This document shows positions 52,290-63,338 of a stretch of DNA of 64,000 nt, one piece after another. Below the pieces are notes generated by a model. That model made no database searches, was not told where the DNA came from, and worked only from the letters and a program-made list of their open reading frames with translations. The stretch spans positions 1-64,000 of the forward strand of contig NJPS01000048.1 in assembly GCA_002946415.1 (NCBI GenBank). The letters are read 5' to 3'. The stretch comes from Rutstroemia sp. NJR-2017a BVV2 (Eukaryota > Ascomycota > Leotiomycetes > Helotiales > Rutstroemiaceae). A program made the translations under genes and the position numbers. Within the stretch, counting starts at the first letter, position 1. Every line of letters starts with the position of its first letter.

Positions 52290-52735
52290 AAAGATATATA
52301 ACTATATTAATTAGATAATATACAATATATTCATCTAGATAAACTTAACACTTGTTTTTATAGTAATAATGATCGCATTCTAGATAGTCTTTGGCAAAGA
52401 ATCAATAGGTATAGATTGAGTGCTGTCATGAAGGTTCACCTCTGTGGTTCCAATCGATGCAGGCTGCTTCCCCAGCAGTAACTCAAAGTGAGATAGGAAC
52501 ATGGTGGTAACTGAGATTCATGGTAACTAGACGCAACAGGATCCCAGGGCTTGTAGCTGTCCATAATCTCCAAGCGTGGAAGTGCCGAGCCATCTGGCGG
52601 ACCAAAATCGATGAGGCGAGTAGGGGCGTTGTGGAAATTACCATAGTTGTTGAAAACGCATTCGTCAAGCCACTGAAGAATTTGCAGACAGACATAGTCA
52701 ATGTCTTCTAAGAGCCGAGGTCCATCACAGTCTAC
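52290..52735 (-). pseudogene. HET-domain (heterokaryon incompatibility) protein fragment
   Basis: On the minus strand the conserved start of a HET domain is clear: a Cys-containing lead-in (VCLQILQWLDEC), then APTRLIDFG, then SYLTLSYCWG. At about 52,470 the frame shifts by one base and continues as KQPASIGTTEVNLHDST and IDSLPKTI, followed by a TAG. From about 52,330 leftward the sequence becomes AT-rich like the transposons, yet still reads KFI*MNILYII*, matching the KFIWIDSLCIIQ core of the family. HET proteins trigger cell death when unlike fungal strains fuse. This copy has a frameshift, several stops and no C-terminal half, so it is dead. An upstream TAA near 52,755 closes the frame on the N-terminal side. 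Confidence 0.75.
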
Positions 52736-53001
52736 ATAATAATTAGCTAATTATTGATTAAACTTAGAGGTGAACTTGATACGAGCAGTTGGATTCTAAA
52801 AGCTCATGTTGACTTCCCCCCATCGGTGCCAGAACCGGACGGTTCGACCATAGAACGTTGGAGACCTCGATTCCACGGCTCCTACTGTCTTTGCGGTCAA
52901 AAGCCGAATAATCATAGTCAGAGAGATTGAATCACTGCTCAGCCGCACGAGCGCATTTGAATTTTGGGAATTGATTCCGGCAGCTCTGCGTAAACAAGTG
53001 T

Positions 53002-53330
53002 TTGATACAACACGCGGCAGAGATCACAACGTCCAACAGCCGATTGCACCAAAGTGACGAAGTTGTGCAGGGGCTCAAATTCACTCTGGCGTATGCTCGA
53101 GCGCTCTTCGAAGTAAAAGGCGACGGCGTCCTGGCATGGAGAGCATCTTCGAATATCAGGCTTAGAAACAATTTACCCCGCTTAGAAATTATCGCGTCGT
53201 TAGATCGACATATGCACTACTTACTTAGGCAGCTTTGTAGATTGGACGATGAGAGTCTGCTAGATACACAGGATGTGGATCGCATTATAACTGTAATTGA
53301 TCTTCAAGTGACAATCCCCCAACAACTCCC
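53002..53330 (+). CDS. Unidentified ORF, doubtful
   Basis: An open frame whose first ~110 codons look protein-like (FTLAYARALFEVKGDGVLAW, LPRLEIIASLDRHMHYLLRQ, LDDESLLDTQDVDRIITVID). It resembles no family I can name. The frame continues to 53,475 but then runs opposite the last exon of the Rad51 paralogue, where it is surely a shadow. It could be a remnant of a larger gene broken at the compartment edge, or chance. No intron or promoter signal supports it. Confidence 0.3.
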
Positions 53331-53337
53331 ACCGAAC

Positions 53338-55656
53338 CTACAAGGCAAGTTCATCTTCGCTATCTTGCAATTCCCTTTCCCCAACCACCGACTCATTAGC
53401 TTCCAGCTCCCTTCCACCATTTTCCTCCGCTTCTCTTCCGTCGGCATCTTTTCCGCTAGCCTTTGTACTTCCTAACCCAATTTCCTCATCCTCATACTCA
53501 TCACCAATCTCAACCCTCTTGCCACCATCTACACCTTCGTCATCTAATTCGATCGTCTCCTCCAACGGCGGCGCAACCAAGATATCCTCACTCCCCTGCC
53601 ACTGAGGGGGCATTATTGGCATATCCTCCTCATCTTCCTCCGCCCACCCATAATCCTCGTCGTCTTCTGCGTCTGAGTCGGGTATTTCGTTTACTCTTCC
53701 TCTTTCTCTTGCTACTTCCACTTCTACTTCAGTTCTTTTTCTTTTCTGTGGAAGAGATGTGGATTGCTGAAGGTCAGAGGTATGGTGAGTCTGATGGTGT
53801 TGCGGTCGAATTGGAACGGTTGCCAAATCGAGTAGTGTTTGTGTGGGGACCGGGAGAGATGAGACGCCGGTCTTGTGGGATTAGTTCGTCAGAATTTTGA
53901 TGCAAGTAGAGCGATACGAAGAAATGGAAGATAAAAAGAGGCATACCTCGCCCACCACAAAGCCCGCACACCTCCCCCTCCCTTCCCCCAACAAAACACC
54001 CTCCGCCTTAACCACCAACGCATACCTACATCCCCCTCCCTGCCCCGCTGCCTTCTCCTCCTTCACATCATCGTCCCAATCCCAACCCCAATCCCTAAAA
54101 AGCACAACCCTACACCAAAGCCCCGTCTCCCAAGCCGGATTAGCAATGGCGGGGACCAGCGCCGCGCCAAGGCCCGACCGCATTTTCGTTACGCATTGGG
54201 AGAAGATGAGGATCGCTATATTGCGGGTCTCCGCAAGTTTTTGGAGGGATGTGATGAGATATTGGAGGAGGGGGGGTTTGCGGCTTGCGGGATTAGGTAC
54301 TTGAATACGGATTAGTTTGATGGTATAGTTTAACGGCGGAGGGCGGTAGGAGGTTGGACAGAGAGATGGAGTGATGGTGATGGGAAGGAGGAACATACCC
54401 CCTTGATTTTTCAAAGTGGAAGTAGGGTTCACATTTCGAGGGAATGCTGTATCAATCAAAGTGGAAAGCGAATCAATAATGACTAGAGCCGTATCCCTGG
54501 GTGGGAAATGCGTATCTGGATGTGCGAATAATCCAAGTAGATGCGCAAGTGTAGGTGTTGAAAAATGATGAAAATTCTTTACAAGATCGGGATAGTCATG
54601 TGTTTCGCCCGAAGGTGAACATGATGCCAAGACTTGGGCAAATCGGAATCCAGGTAGAGGATGTGACGCATCTGGGAAGTGTCAGAGTTGTAGAGTTCGA
54701 TGCAAGCTGCAGGTCTTGATGACAGAGTGCTGAGTGATCAGAGAAGATGTGGTTACTTCCAAGGGATATTTCGCACAGCTACCCAAATCGGGTTCGACAC
54801 GAGATCCATCAGGAACCAAAATAAAACATAAATTTAACTTACCTACCCAAACAACACTTTCACCAGCACCCAGAGCCTTAGCTGCCAACTGCATACTACA
54901 TAGATGCAATCAGCACAGCCACCGTGAAGTGGGTGGATTTCCATTTCGCATTACCCCAGTGCCGTCTTACCTACATACGAAAGAAATATCATTAGCACCG
55001 CCGAATCTAAAACATCCATAACAAACCCCGATACGGCCACAGACAACAGACTAACGTCCCGAGCGAGGCGAGCAATTGGGGGTTGGGGGCTGGCTCACAT
55101 GAAAAGCGCCCCCATGTCACCCCAGAAAAAGCAAAGAGCAGCACACAAAAAAGACATACCTACGCCCGAAGGACCGTAAAACTCAGTGACTTTCCCTCTG
55201 GAGATACCGCCATGAGGGAGATTTGTGGATGCAGAAGAGTCGGGCGCATCTTTATTCTGGAGAGCAAGATCTAGGTTTTGGAGACCAGTGGGTATATAAC
55301 GCTTGACGGTGGTCGATAGATCTGGCGATTCAAGATTTTGGAGGGCGAGCGCGGCGGAGATGGTAGGCAGGCGGTCTGGGGGTGGGGGAGGAGGTTAGTT
55401 TGCGGAGTTTTGGGCTCTGTCGGTGGAAAGGAGGGGGGTTGTGTGATTGGATATGATGGGACAGGATAGGGTGGTGGATTTTGAGCGAACGCGACGGTTA
55501 GACAGAACTTGAGATTGGTGATAAAAGCGGCTGGGTGTAGAGACAGTGGAGACGAAGAGTAGGGTAGGAGAAAAGAGAAAAGGGATATTCACGTGGAGTA
55601 GAGGATGGAAGTGTTGATATTGTGCTGCCTGTGCCGTGAATGGGTTGAAGATCCAT
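53338..55656 (-). CDS. Rad51 paralogue, Rad55-like, 502 aa, seven exons
   Basis: A RecA-fold ATPase of homologous recombination; Rad55-type paralogues help load and stabilise Rad51 on single-stranded DNA. Exons: 55656-55593, 55375-55160, 54970-54955, 54895-54843, 54671-54399, 54299-53947 and 53871-53338 (TAG). All introns are GT-AG and all phases fit. The Walker A motif GPSGVGKTALGMQLA is spread over three exons, the middle one only 16 nt. Walker B is TALVIIDSLSTLID; AILIFSQCVTKM matches the motif after it. The C-terminal ~170 residues are an extension with a KRKR patch and a very acidic stretch (DSDAEDDEDYGWAEEDEEDM) plus PPQWQGSEDILV. Start chosen at 55656 (MDLQPIH); an in-frame ATG at 55689 is possible. 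Assignment to Rad55 rather than Rad57 or another paralogue rests on general resemblance and is less certain than the family. It looks intact. Confidence 0.82.
54955..54970 (-). other. 16-nt microexon of the Rad51 paralogue
   Basis: GTAAGACGGCACTGGG on the minus strand, preceded by TATGTAG and followed by GTAATG. It supplies Gly-Lys-Thr-Ala-Leu-Gly, including the catalytic Lys and Thr of Walker A; without it the P-loop is lost and the frame breaks. Confidence 0.8.
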
Positions 55657-57664
55657 ATTTGTTTGGTTTTCAATAGTTTGCTGAAGCATATGTTGGGTAA
55701 GTAAATCCTGTAGGATGAGTGATGGAGACAAACTCCAAAGTCGTCGCGTCTAGTTATCGAGGTCCAAATTGTGGATCTAGATTTCGTTCTCGTGGTCACG
55801 TGGTCACGTATTCGGATCTAAATATAGCGACGGGCACGTGAGATGTTCGAGATCCGTTTGGATTTCTGGTTCAATCAATCTATACGAAACTCGAGGTAGA
55901 GTAACTTTCAGAGATTCTCGAAATTATTTCACTCTATTTCATCTCATCTCATTCCAAGAAAACGGAGAATTCCACGGCAAGCCATCCCCAGATCTCCATA
56001 TTGCAGGTTACTTTATTTTGACATCGTGCATTGGGCGGCACGGAATGAAGGTCAAAGCACCGCTGTTGGTGCATTGTGGAGTGGGTGGGTTTGTAGAAGT
56101 GAGCAAGTTGGTAGCGCTATGGATGGATTGATGAAGTGACGATGATGAATTTGACGGCGTCGACGGCGGCAACACCGAGCCGCTTCCAAACAGTTGGAAC
56201 TGTTCGCATAATCACATTACCTCGTTCAACACAGCAGTACTCGGACAAAACGTAACAAATGCAACATCATCATCATTCCTTAGCAAATTTCCCGAGAGAC
56301 ATTGAACACGATTCCACCTAGCCATTAACGTGGATTCTAATCGAGTCTCATCCGTCACTGTCAGTGTAATTAACGACGGCCATAAATAAATGTTTTTGTC
56401 GGGATAAACAAACGCCATGGAACGTTTCTGCCAATAAGATGAGTGACCATCACGCGTCCACGTTAAAATCCTATCGTGCCTGTTCCTTCTGGCGAATTGT
56501 ACGAGTGGCACAGAGGTAAGCCGAGTTGAGGCAGTGCCTCGAGTCCTCGACCCTTTCATGTGGAGGAGGGATGGGGGGATGCATTGATGGGTAGATGGAT
56601 AGCTGGATAGCTGGATAGATGGCTACCTACCGGGGTGGGGTAATTGGAGGGTGGAAATGCTGGTCTGAAGGATCCCGAGTAATTCATCGACTTGACAGCA
56701 TTTCTTTCTTCCCTTCCCTTCCCTTCCCTTCCGTTTCCTTTGCTTTCCCAACTGGAGGGACAGCTGTCTGCTCTTCTTGCTTTCACCTCCTCTCTTTCAT
56801 CGCAGGTATCTGTTGCGGAGATATTCATTCTTTTCCTCTCCTGCTCACAGCCACCCATTCATTCGCCCCCTTATATCTCTCTTTGCCTCCAACGGTCCAA
56901 CCACGAGTCAATCACCATCCACAAATCCTGGCCAAGGGATCTCACTGGTCGATCATTTACTCGCTTGGCATCAGACTTTTTAGCCCTTCTTTGCCGGAAT
57001 AAGTTATCGCCATTTGATTGGGCGCTTGTTTGGCGGATATTTTGGATATTCGGGATATTTCCCTTCGTCGTACCTGCGTACCTGAAACCTGAAACGCACT
57101 TCGGAAGATCGTCAACCCTGGAAGGCGACAATCCCCAACTTTCCATCCAATCAAATCCTTGGCAGCTGCCTCGAAACAGCCCGATTAGGAAACTTTGGAT
57201 GAACCCCTCGCACTCCATTTTCCTCAAAGAAAGAAACAAAAAGTTTATGATACCCGTCGTCGATCTTGGTATATCTTCTCCACCTTAACCTTCACTTTTC
57301 TTCTTTCGCCCTTTCACCTCCACATTTTCAAGTCATCACTCCACCACTCCATCACATATAGAACATCACAACGATCCCGGCAAAAGTGGTGCTTCCTTCC
57401 GCTTCGCCTTTTGTACACTTCTTTCCTATTCCTCTTCCTCTTCCTCTTCCTCCTCTGCTTATTTACCTCGAAGGTGAATATTGTTTTGGCTATCGAACCA
57501 TCTTTGCTGGTCATTCAGTCCATTTTTTTACTTCATCTATCTACTACCCACATTCTTTTCATTCTCTACGAAATCATACCCTTCGATAGATCAGCCGCTC
57601 ACTTCTCTCCTTCCTTTGCTGTTTTCTCTCTCTTCTATTCAATTCATAACGACAATTCTTCAAA
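55657..57664. promoter_or_regulatory. Divergent intergenic region of the Rad51 paralogue and the GH76 gene
   Basis: About 2 kb with no supported gene; open frames here lack domains and introns. Low-complexity tracts include a GGATAGCT/GGATAGAT repeat at 56,590-56,620, (TTCCC)n at about 56,709-56,732 and (CCTCTT)n at about 57,430-57,455. C/T-rich runs just upstream of starts are typical of ascomycete promoters, and the long C/T-rich leader (about 57,290-57,660) probably belongs to the GH76 mRNA. Confidence 0.5.
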
Positions 57665-59625
57665 ATGAGCGCCGGCGCATTCGTCCAATATGCTACCATA
57701 GCACTTTCTCTTGTTTCATCAGCTTCTTCCCTTACACTCGATACCACTGACAAGAGTATGTATATACTATTCACCATTAACGTCCATCTATCCTCCACAT
57801 AAGCACCCATTAACACTTATACACAGCCTCTATCAAGAATGCCGCGAGTACCATCGCCTACGACCTCATGAAATACTACACCGGCAATGTCACTAACACA
57901 CCCTCAACCATCGCTGTTCTACCCTCACCATATTATTGGTGGGAGGCCGGTGCGATGTGGGGTACCATGGTTGATTATTATCACTTCACTGGCGACTCCT
58001 CATATAATGAAGTTACTATCCAAGCCTTGGCTTCTCAAGTTGGTCCAAATTACGATTACATGATGCCAAACCATCAAAAGGATGAAGGAAATGATGATCA
58101 AGCCTTTTGGGGTTTCGCTACCATGTCTGCTGCCGAGAAAGGCTTCCCAGAACCTACAAACACTGGTGGATTTACTTGGGTTCAGCTGACCGAGAATATG
58201 TGGAATACTATTGCTGCACGTTGGGACACGACATCATGTAACGGCGGTCTGAAATGGCAAATCTTCACGTTTAACAATGGTTATGACTACAAAAACGCCG
58301 TATCGAACGGAGCTCTCTTCCAACTTTCGGCTCGGCTTGCACGATTCACCGGAAACCAAACATACATCGAGTGGGCAGAGAAGATTTATGACTGGACTTC
58401 CGAAATTGGGTTGATTGATTCAAACTTCGCTGTGTACGACGGCACAGACGATACAAAAAACTGCTCTGAGGTTAACCATATCACCTGGTCTTACAACAAC
58501 GCTATCTTCCTGTATGGATCAGCAGTCATGTACAACTACACGACTACTTCCACATGGAAATCAAGGACAGAAGGTTTCCTTTCCGCTTCAGCTAATTTCT
58601 TCTCGCCATTTTCCAACACCACAAACGTTATGTATGAACAAGCTTGTGAAAAGGTCAACACTTGCAACAATGATCAGTTCTCGTTCAAAGCTTATCTCTC
58701 TCGATTCATGTGGGCAAGCACTCAAATGGCACCATTTACTCAAGAGAAGATCTCGACTTACCTAACAACTTCTGCATCAGCAGCTGCTAAAGCTTGTTCG
58801 GGTGATTCAGATGCTTGTGGTACAAGATGGTGGGTTGGTGGATATGATGGGACGACTGGCGTTGGTCAACAAATGAGTGCTTTGGAATGTATTCAGGGTT
58901 TGTTGACTGGTGATGCTTCGGCGTTGATTGGTAAAGGACAGGCTCCTTCATCTTCCGCCACGTCGGCAGCGTCTAGCACATCAACTTCTGTGTCATCCAG
59001 TGTTGCTAAATCAACAACTACTTCATTGGTTGCGTCAACCGCCGTTGTGAAATCGTCTGCTGCATCATCAGCCGTCTCCTCAGTTGTCTCCGCCCATACA
59101 GGAGCTTCGTCAGCCGTTTCCTCAATAATTACTTCCGCCACAGCAGTTTTCGCAGAAACTACAGCTGGCGCATCTGGTCCCGAGGTGATCGTTACTGACA
59201 CCATTTATACCAGCACTACCGTTCCCTGCACAACCAGCTCTTCCTCAAAATCAGTCATCTCCGCCTCAGCCGGCATGCCCTATCCACTCTCCGCGAACGT
59301 GACAACAACCGTGAGAACTCTTCTCACGACCACTGTCTCCTGCTCCAATTCTTCTTCTATTTTCGCTCCGTCCTCCTCCGCAATTGCTTCTTCGCATTCA
59401 ATTACAGTCCCGGTTTCTCTGACAAAGACGACGGCCACGACGGCTGCTAGTTCGGCTAGTTCTGCTGGAATTCTGGTTGATACAAGTGCGACGCCACAAG
59501 TTGCGACTGGAACCGGGAGTGCAACAGCTAGCTCAACGCTAGCGCAATTCACCAATGCAGGGGAGAATTTGCGCGTTGGTGCTGCGGGAGTTTTGGTTCT
59601 GTGCGCTGCGCTTTTGGTTGTTTAA
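57665..59625 (+). CDS. GPI-anchored GH76 alpha-1,6-mannanase (DFG5/DCW1 type), 629 aa
   Basis: A cell-surface glycoside hydrolase family 76 enzyme. The yeast relatives Dfg5 and Dcw1 act on the mannan core of GPI anchors and help transfer GPI proteins to wall glucan. Exons 57665-57755 and 57827-59625, with a 71-nt GT-AG intron placed after the signal peptide. MSAGAFVQYATIALSLVSSA is a signal peptide with cleavage likely near residue 22. The catalytic domain is residues about 25-395, with PYYWWEAGAMWGTMVDYY, the paired Asp motif DEGNDDQAFWG (Asp 120 and 121), a Trp-rich core (GGLKWQIFTFNNGYDYKN) and several N-glycosylation sites. Residues about 395-605 are a Ser/Thr/Ala-rich, probably O-mannosylated stalk. 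The C-terminus, AGENLRVGAAGVLVLCAALL, is a GPI-attachment signal (a small-residue site followed by a hydrophobic tail). Intact. Confidence 0.93.
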
Positions 59626-60078
59626 TATGGGTAGATTCAATGAAGGGCAGGCGGATGTTTTGTAGATATTGAATAGGTGGGATGAAATAAGATGAAAGAT
59701 GGAATGAGCGATGGCATTTGTATAAAATTTGAGGATTGATGGATATGCGAATGGGACAGGTTGGAGCAACAAGTTCTCAGATGCATTAGACGAGGCGTTT
59801 TTATATTCTCACCTTTTGGTTCATATTTTCCTCTTTTCTTGGGATGGATTGGGCATAGGTCGATGGATAGATGATTAGGAAGCATCAAGACCGGAGTGAC
59901 GACACAATTCCCACATAGGTGGTATTCAGGACAGGGGATGACGAAAGACCTAAATGCTTACTTGATGAAGTGTAGTGGTTAAACTTTTATAAATATATAT
60001 TTTATTATACTTTGTATTATGAGTACTTTTCTCTGCTTGCATTACTCTTTGTACTTGGCGGGAAGTTGACCTCTACCC
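59626..60078. other. 3' flanks between GH76 and the UbiA pseudogene
   Basis: Convergent gene ends. AT-rich near 59,985-60,010 (TATAAATATATATTTTATTA), which may hold poly(A) signals. No gene seen. Confidence 0.5.
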
Positions 60079-61033
60079 TTAAGCTGATAGAAGAGACATA
60101 GAGCAGAAAACTTCTAGACAATACCTGGACGTATATAACCAATAAGTTTTCTTGTCCTGCGTTGTATCTCGGTATTTGAATATACGTATCACCAAGTAGA
60201 TGTCGGTTAGGACAATCAAGGCTGTATATACTTTTGATATATACCAATGGCTGCTCTGTAAATATTGAGTACGAAGCGTCAAAGCCCTCGTGAGAAGTAT
60301 AGATGCTAAGTCCTAGTTCAGTCCCATGATATATTGAAGGTCTTACCATATAGCTGGCCTAGTATCAACGGAGTAGTACATCTGCCTGTAACTGCATCAC
60401 CAACCTCATCCCGCAAGTCTTGAATGGATATACTAAAAAGAAGATTGAACCCAAGGCAAAAAACCTATTCCAACCCTCTCTGAGTATCTCCACCCCTAAT
60501 CTCCCACGTACAATACAGTCCCGAAGTAAGGACAGCAATAATTAAGAAATCCTTCGTCGGACCAAATAACGAGAAACCAGTAAAATTATAAAGTGCGGCG
60601 AGTATCATAACCACTAGTGCTCCGGATTCGACCCCCGTCTTATACGCATAGACCAGAGTGCCAACGGAGAGCACTTGATACTGAGTGTATGCCCCTTGAA
60701 GCGTCACGCGTCCGGAGAAGAGGGGTCGGTCTGGTTTATTCAGGTGGTCTTCTTCGATCCTGTGGAGCTGGATGTGTAGAGCAATAAGAAGCCTAGACGG
60801 GCGGAGCTGGTGATGTTTCTCAGCAAGTATGTCCATGGTGCTTCTGCTTGGAGCGAGGAGGCGACTGTGAATAGCGAGAATGGAACGACGGATGCTGGAA
60901 GAAATGGATTAGCTTCTGATTGGGTCTGTATTTTCGAGAGGAAAGACTCTCAACTTCACCTACGTGTAAGGTCTCTATGATTGAACGCCTAGGCAATACG
61001 CGGTTTTTGAGTAATGATGTCGAGGAAAGCCAT
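60079..61033 (-). pseudogene. UbiA-type prenyltransferase, decayed
   Basis: Minus strand, three exons: 61033-60964, 60894-60347 and 60305-60079 (TAA), with GT-AG introns of 69 and 41 nt. UbiA enzymes are membrane proteins that attach prenyl chains to acceptors using two Asp-rich motifs. Readable parts: AFNHRDLT / PSVVPFSLFTVASSL; IEEDHLNKPDRPLFSGRVT (first motif region); a hydrophobic stretch; SIQDLRDEVGDAVTGR (second motif, DxxD/DxxGD type); and a C-terminal segment IYLVIRIFKYRDTTQDKKTY. Damage: TAG at 60989-60991 and at 60465-60467, both where Trp (TGG) is likely, and a one-base frameshift around 60,770-60,795. Everything else aligns in frame, so decay is recent. It resembles the fungal UbiA-like branch with NKPDRP and LRD motifs; substrate unknown. 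The G-to-A nonsense changes are of the same type as in the transposons. Confidence 0.68.
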
Positions 61034-62071
61034 TGCAATGTATGAGTATAAGGACTTGCAAGATACAGCGAAACAGCCACAGCATTTTTTTTTACAGCCA
61101 GTTCATGTCCTATTGTATTATATACAAAGTGCGGATGATATAAGGCAACTCGACGCCGAGGAGAATTCTGTAAGATGACTAATAATTATCACTACTGAAT
61201 CCATAGTCAAGCTGCGGCGAAGACCAAGTAGGTAAGTAGGGCCGACTTATCAATCGGACCAAGATGCTATATTGTTTATACGAATTGTTAGTTCTTTGTA
61301 AGTTACCCTCTCCAGAGTGTGTATAAGTTAAGATAACTCTTGAAGTCCTAATAGGTAGATTGTCGAAAATCTGGGTCTGTAAAGCTGTATATTGTAGCGT
61401 CCAATATACGAGATCTACGAAGCTGAAGGAGGGTCGGAATATATATATATAATCGCACCGAAACTTCAATTTAGATAAGGATTCTTCTCCTTTCGGGATA
61501 AAAAACATACCCACCGAAGATTAACATGCGTCGGTGATTTCTCTCAAAAGGAACTTCACTTGATCATGAGATTCATATCTATATCTTCATCGATGCAAGT
61601 GGATAGAAGAGAAGGAGGAAGTGACGGAAAAATATACTGAGTACTGCGCTCGTTCTTGACAAGGCTATTATTTTACTGACGACAGTCGATATCCTATACA
61701 TATGTAAGTACTAGGTAGCATAACATCCACCATAACACTCGTTATTTCTCTTCGTAGCATATGAAAATGCTGCCCCCCTAGTTCCTCCCTCAATCAGTAT
61801 TCCTATCCTCACTCCATTATTCATTCAACCATACTATTTATTTTCGTCTTACTAGAACCGCGACCCTGTCATACGAGATCAAGCAATGCCAGGCCATGTA
61901 ATATTACGCCTCCATACTTTCTCAACGCTCGTTTTCTCCTTCGGTCTTACTCTCCTCTACCTCCGTTAACACCACTCCTCCCGTGATATCTCCCATTCTC
62001 CATGCGTCCGCCCCTCTGCATCACTTCCAGCGAACAATTCTCCATTCCCCACTCACACTCAGAAAACATCA
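61034..62071. other. Intergenic region, no gene seen
   Basis: About 1 kb between the UbiA pseudogene and the end of the U-box gene. Short open frames have no domain or intron support. It has a T-rich run near 61,085 and a TATATATATA run near 61,440. The right part is probably the 3' UTR of the U-box gene. Confidence 0.5.
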
Positions 62072-63338
62072 CTACCAGTCAACAGCCCAACCATTCTCGT
62101 CCAGAAACTCCTCGATGGCATGTTTCAACGCCAGATTTGGTCGCAACTCCCTTGCCGTCAGTGGTTCTCTCGTTAGAGGGTCGGTTTGGCTTCGTTCGAG
62201 ATGTTGGAGGATACTTGAGCGTTCATATGATTGGCCTGTTTTGGTCTAGGGAGCGGGAGGCCACGGTGTGGTTAGCGGTGTGTTGATGTTGTAGAAAGCG
62301 GGTAAAGGAGAGAAGGTAAGAAGAGCAGAGGGAGAAAAGAGAGTGTAGAACGGAAAGGGTAGAAAGGAGGGCAGGAAAGATATACGGGAACTGAAATGTG
62401 GGAAAGTAGATGGAAGGAAAAGTCGAGTACAGATAATAATGCGTGATCGAGTAACGAATTGGCATAGAGTTTGTACTAGAGGCCTCGGGTAATTGTAATA
62501 GGGGATGTAACCATCCTCGGAGAAACAAAGTAAAATTGTGTCGAAACAGTGAAACCTTCACAAGATAAGAAGAGAGAAAACTTACAACAATCGGATCCGT
62601 CATAACATTAAATGTAATCCCATCCACTGCCCAATCCGGCATTTCCCTTCTCTTCCCCTCCTTTCCCATCGTTTCCACCAACCTGAAAACCCTCTCCAGC
62701 TGCTCTTTCTTGCCTTCCCACTCCTCTTTCACCTTCTGCACCTCTTCTGGGTCTTTCCCCTCCACCCGCGCCTTCTCCTCCCTCTCCATCAACCCCAGCA
62801 CCTCCCCCAACAACCCCGGCCTCTCCCTCGTTCTCCTCCTCTCCTTTTCCTCCCACCACTCTTTCCTACACTTCAGCCCCAATTCCAAAATATGCGGAAG
62901 CGAAACCATCTTCCCCCCCTCCCTCACACACTCCTCCCTCGCCTTCTCCACCGCGTGCAGCGCCTTCTCATACTCCTGCATGGCGTGCCGCGCTTGCGCA
63001 ATGTTGTACCAAGCCTTCATATTATGCGGGGTGATGTCCAGCGCGGCTTCCGAGGACGCGACGGCTTCGGGGTAGCGGGCAAGTTTGAGGAGCGCTTTAG
63101 AGTGGTTGGTATATAGGACGGAGTTGGTGGGGTCAAGGGAGATGCTGCGCGGAGTTAGTGGAGGGGTGAGGAGGGAGGGGGGATTGATGGAAAGAAATGA
63201 GAAGAAACGGAGGGTGCATTACGCTTTGGCATAGAGCTGCTCAGCAGCTTCATATTTGCCGGATTGGAAGTGATCATTGCCTTTCTTTTTGAGCTCCAAG
63301 GCTTTATTTGGATCGGGGGGAGCCTGCGAGCCGGCCAT
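62072..63338 (-). CDS. CHIP/STUB1-like TPR and U-box ubiquitin ligase, 282 aa
   Basis: A co-chaperone E3 ligase: the TPR domain binds the C-terminus of Hsp70/Hsp90 and the U-box recruits an E2 to ubiquitinate misfolded clients in the cytosol. Exons 63338-63223, 63144-62586 and 62245-62072 (TAG); introns of 78 and 340 nt, phases consistent. Residues about 10-120 carry three TPRs (LKKKGNDHFQSGKYEAAEQL; SVLYTNHSKALLKLARYPEA; MKAWYNIAQARHAMQEYEKA). Next comes a charged helical segment (KEWWEEKERRRTRERPG). The U-box at about 208-282 starts MPDWAVDGITFNVMTDPIV and continues after the intron with TKTGQSYERSSILQHLERSQ, DPLTREPL and LRPNLALKHAIEEF. It ends in GWAVDW. Length and order match animal CHIP (about 300 aa). 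The second intron splits the U-box. Confidence 0.92.

Noticed and set aside
56619..57668. Several overlapping open frames upstream of the GH76 gene
   Set aside because: They are made of C/T-rich low-complexity DNA (Ser, Pro, Leu, Phe runs) and overlap each other in all frames; probably leader and promoter.
58893..59555. Minus-strand open frames within the GH76 gene
   Set aside because: They are the complement of the Ser/Thr/Ala-rich stalk, giving Val/Ala/Glu-rich shadows.
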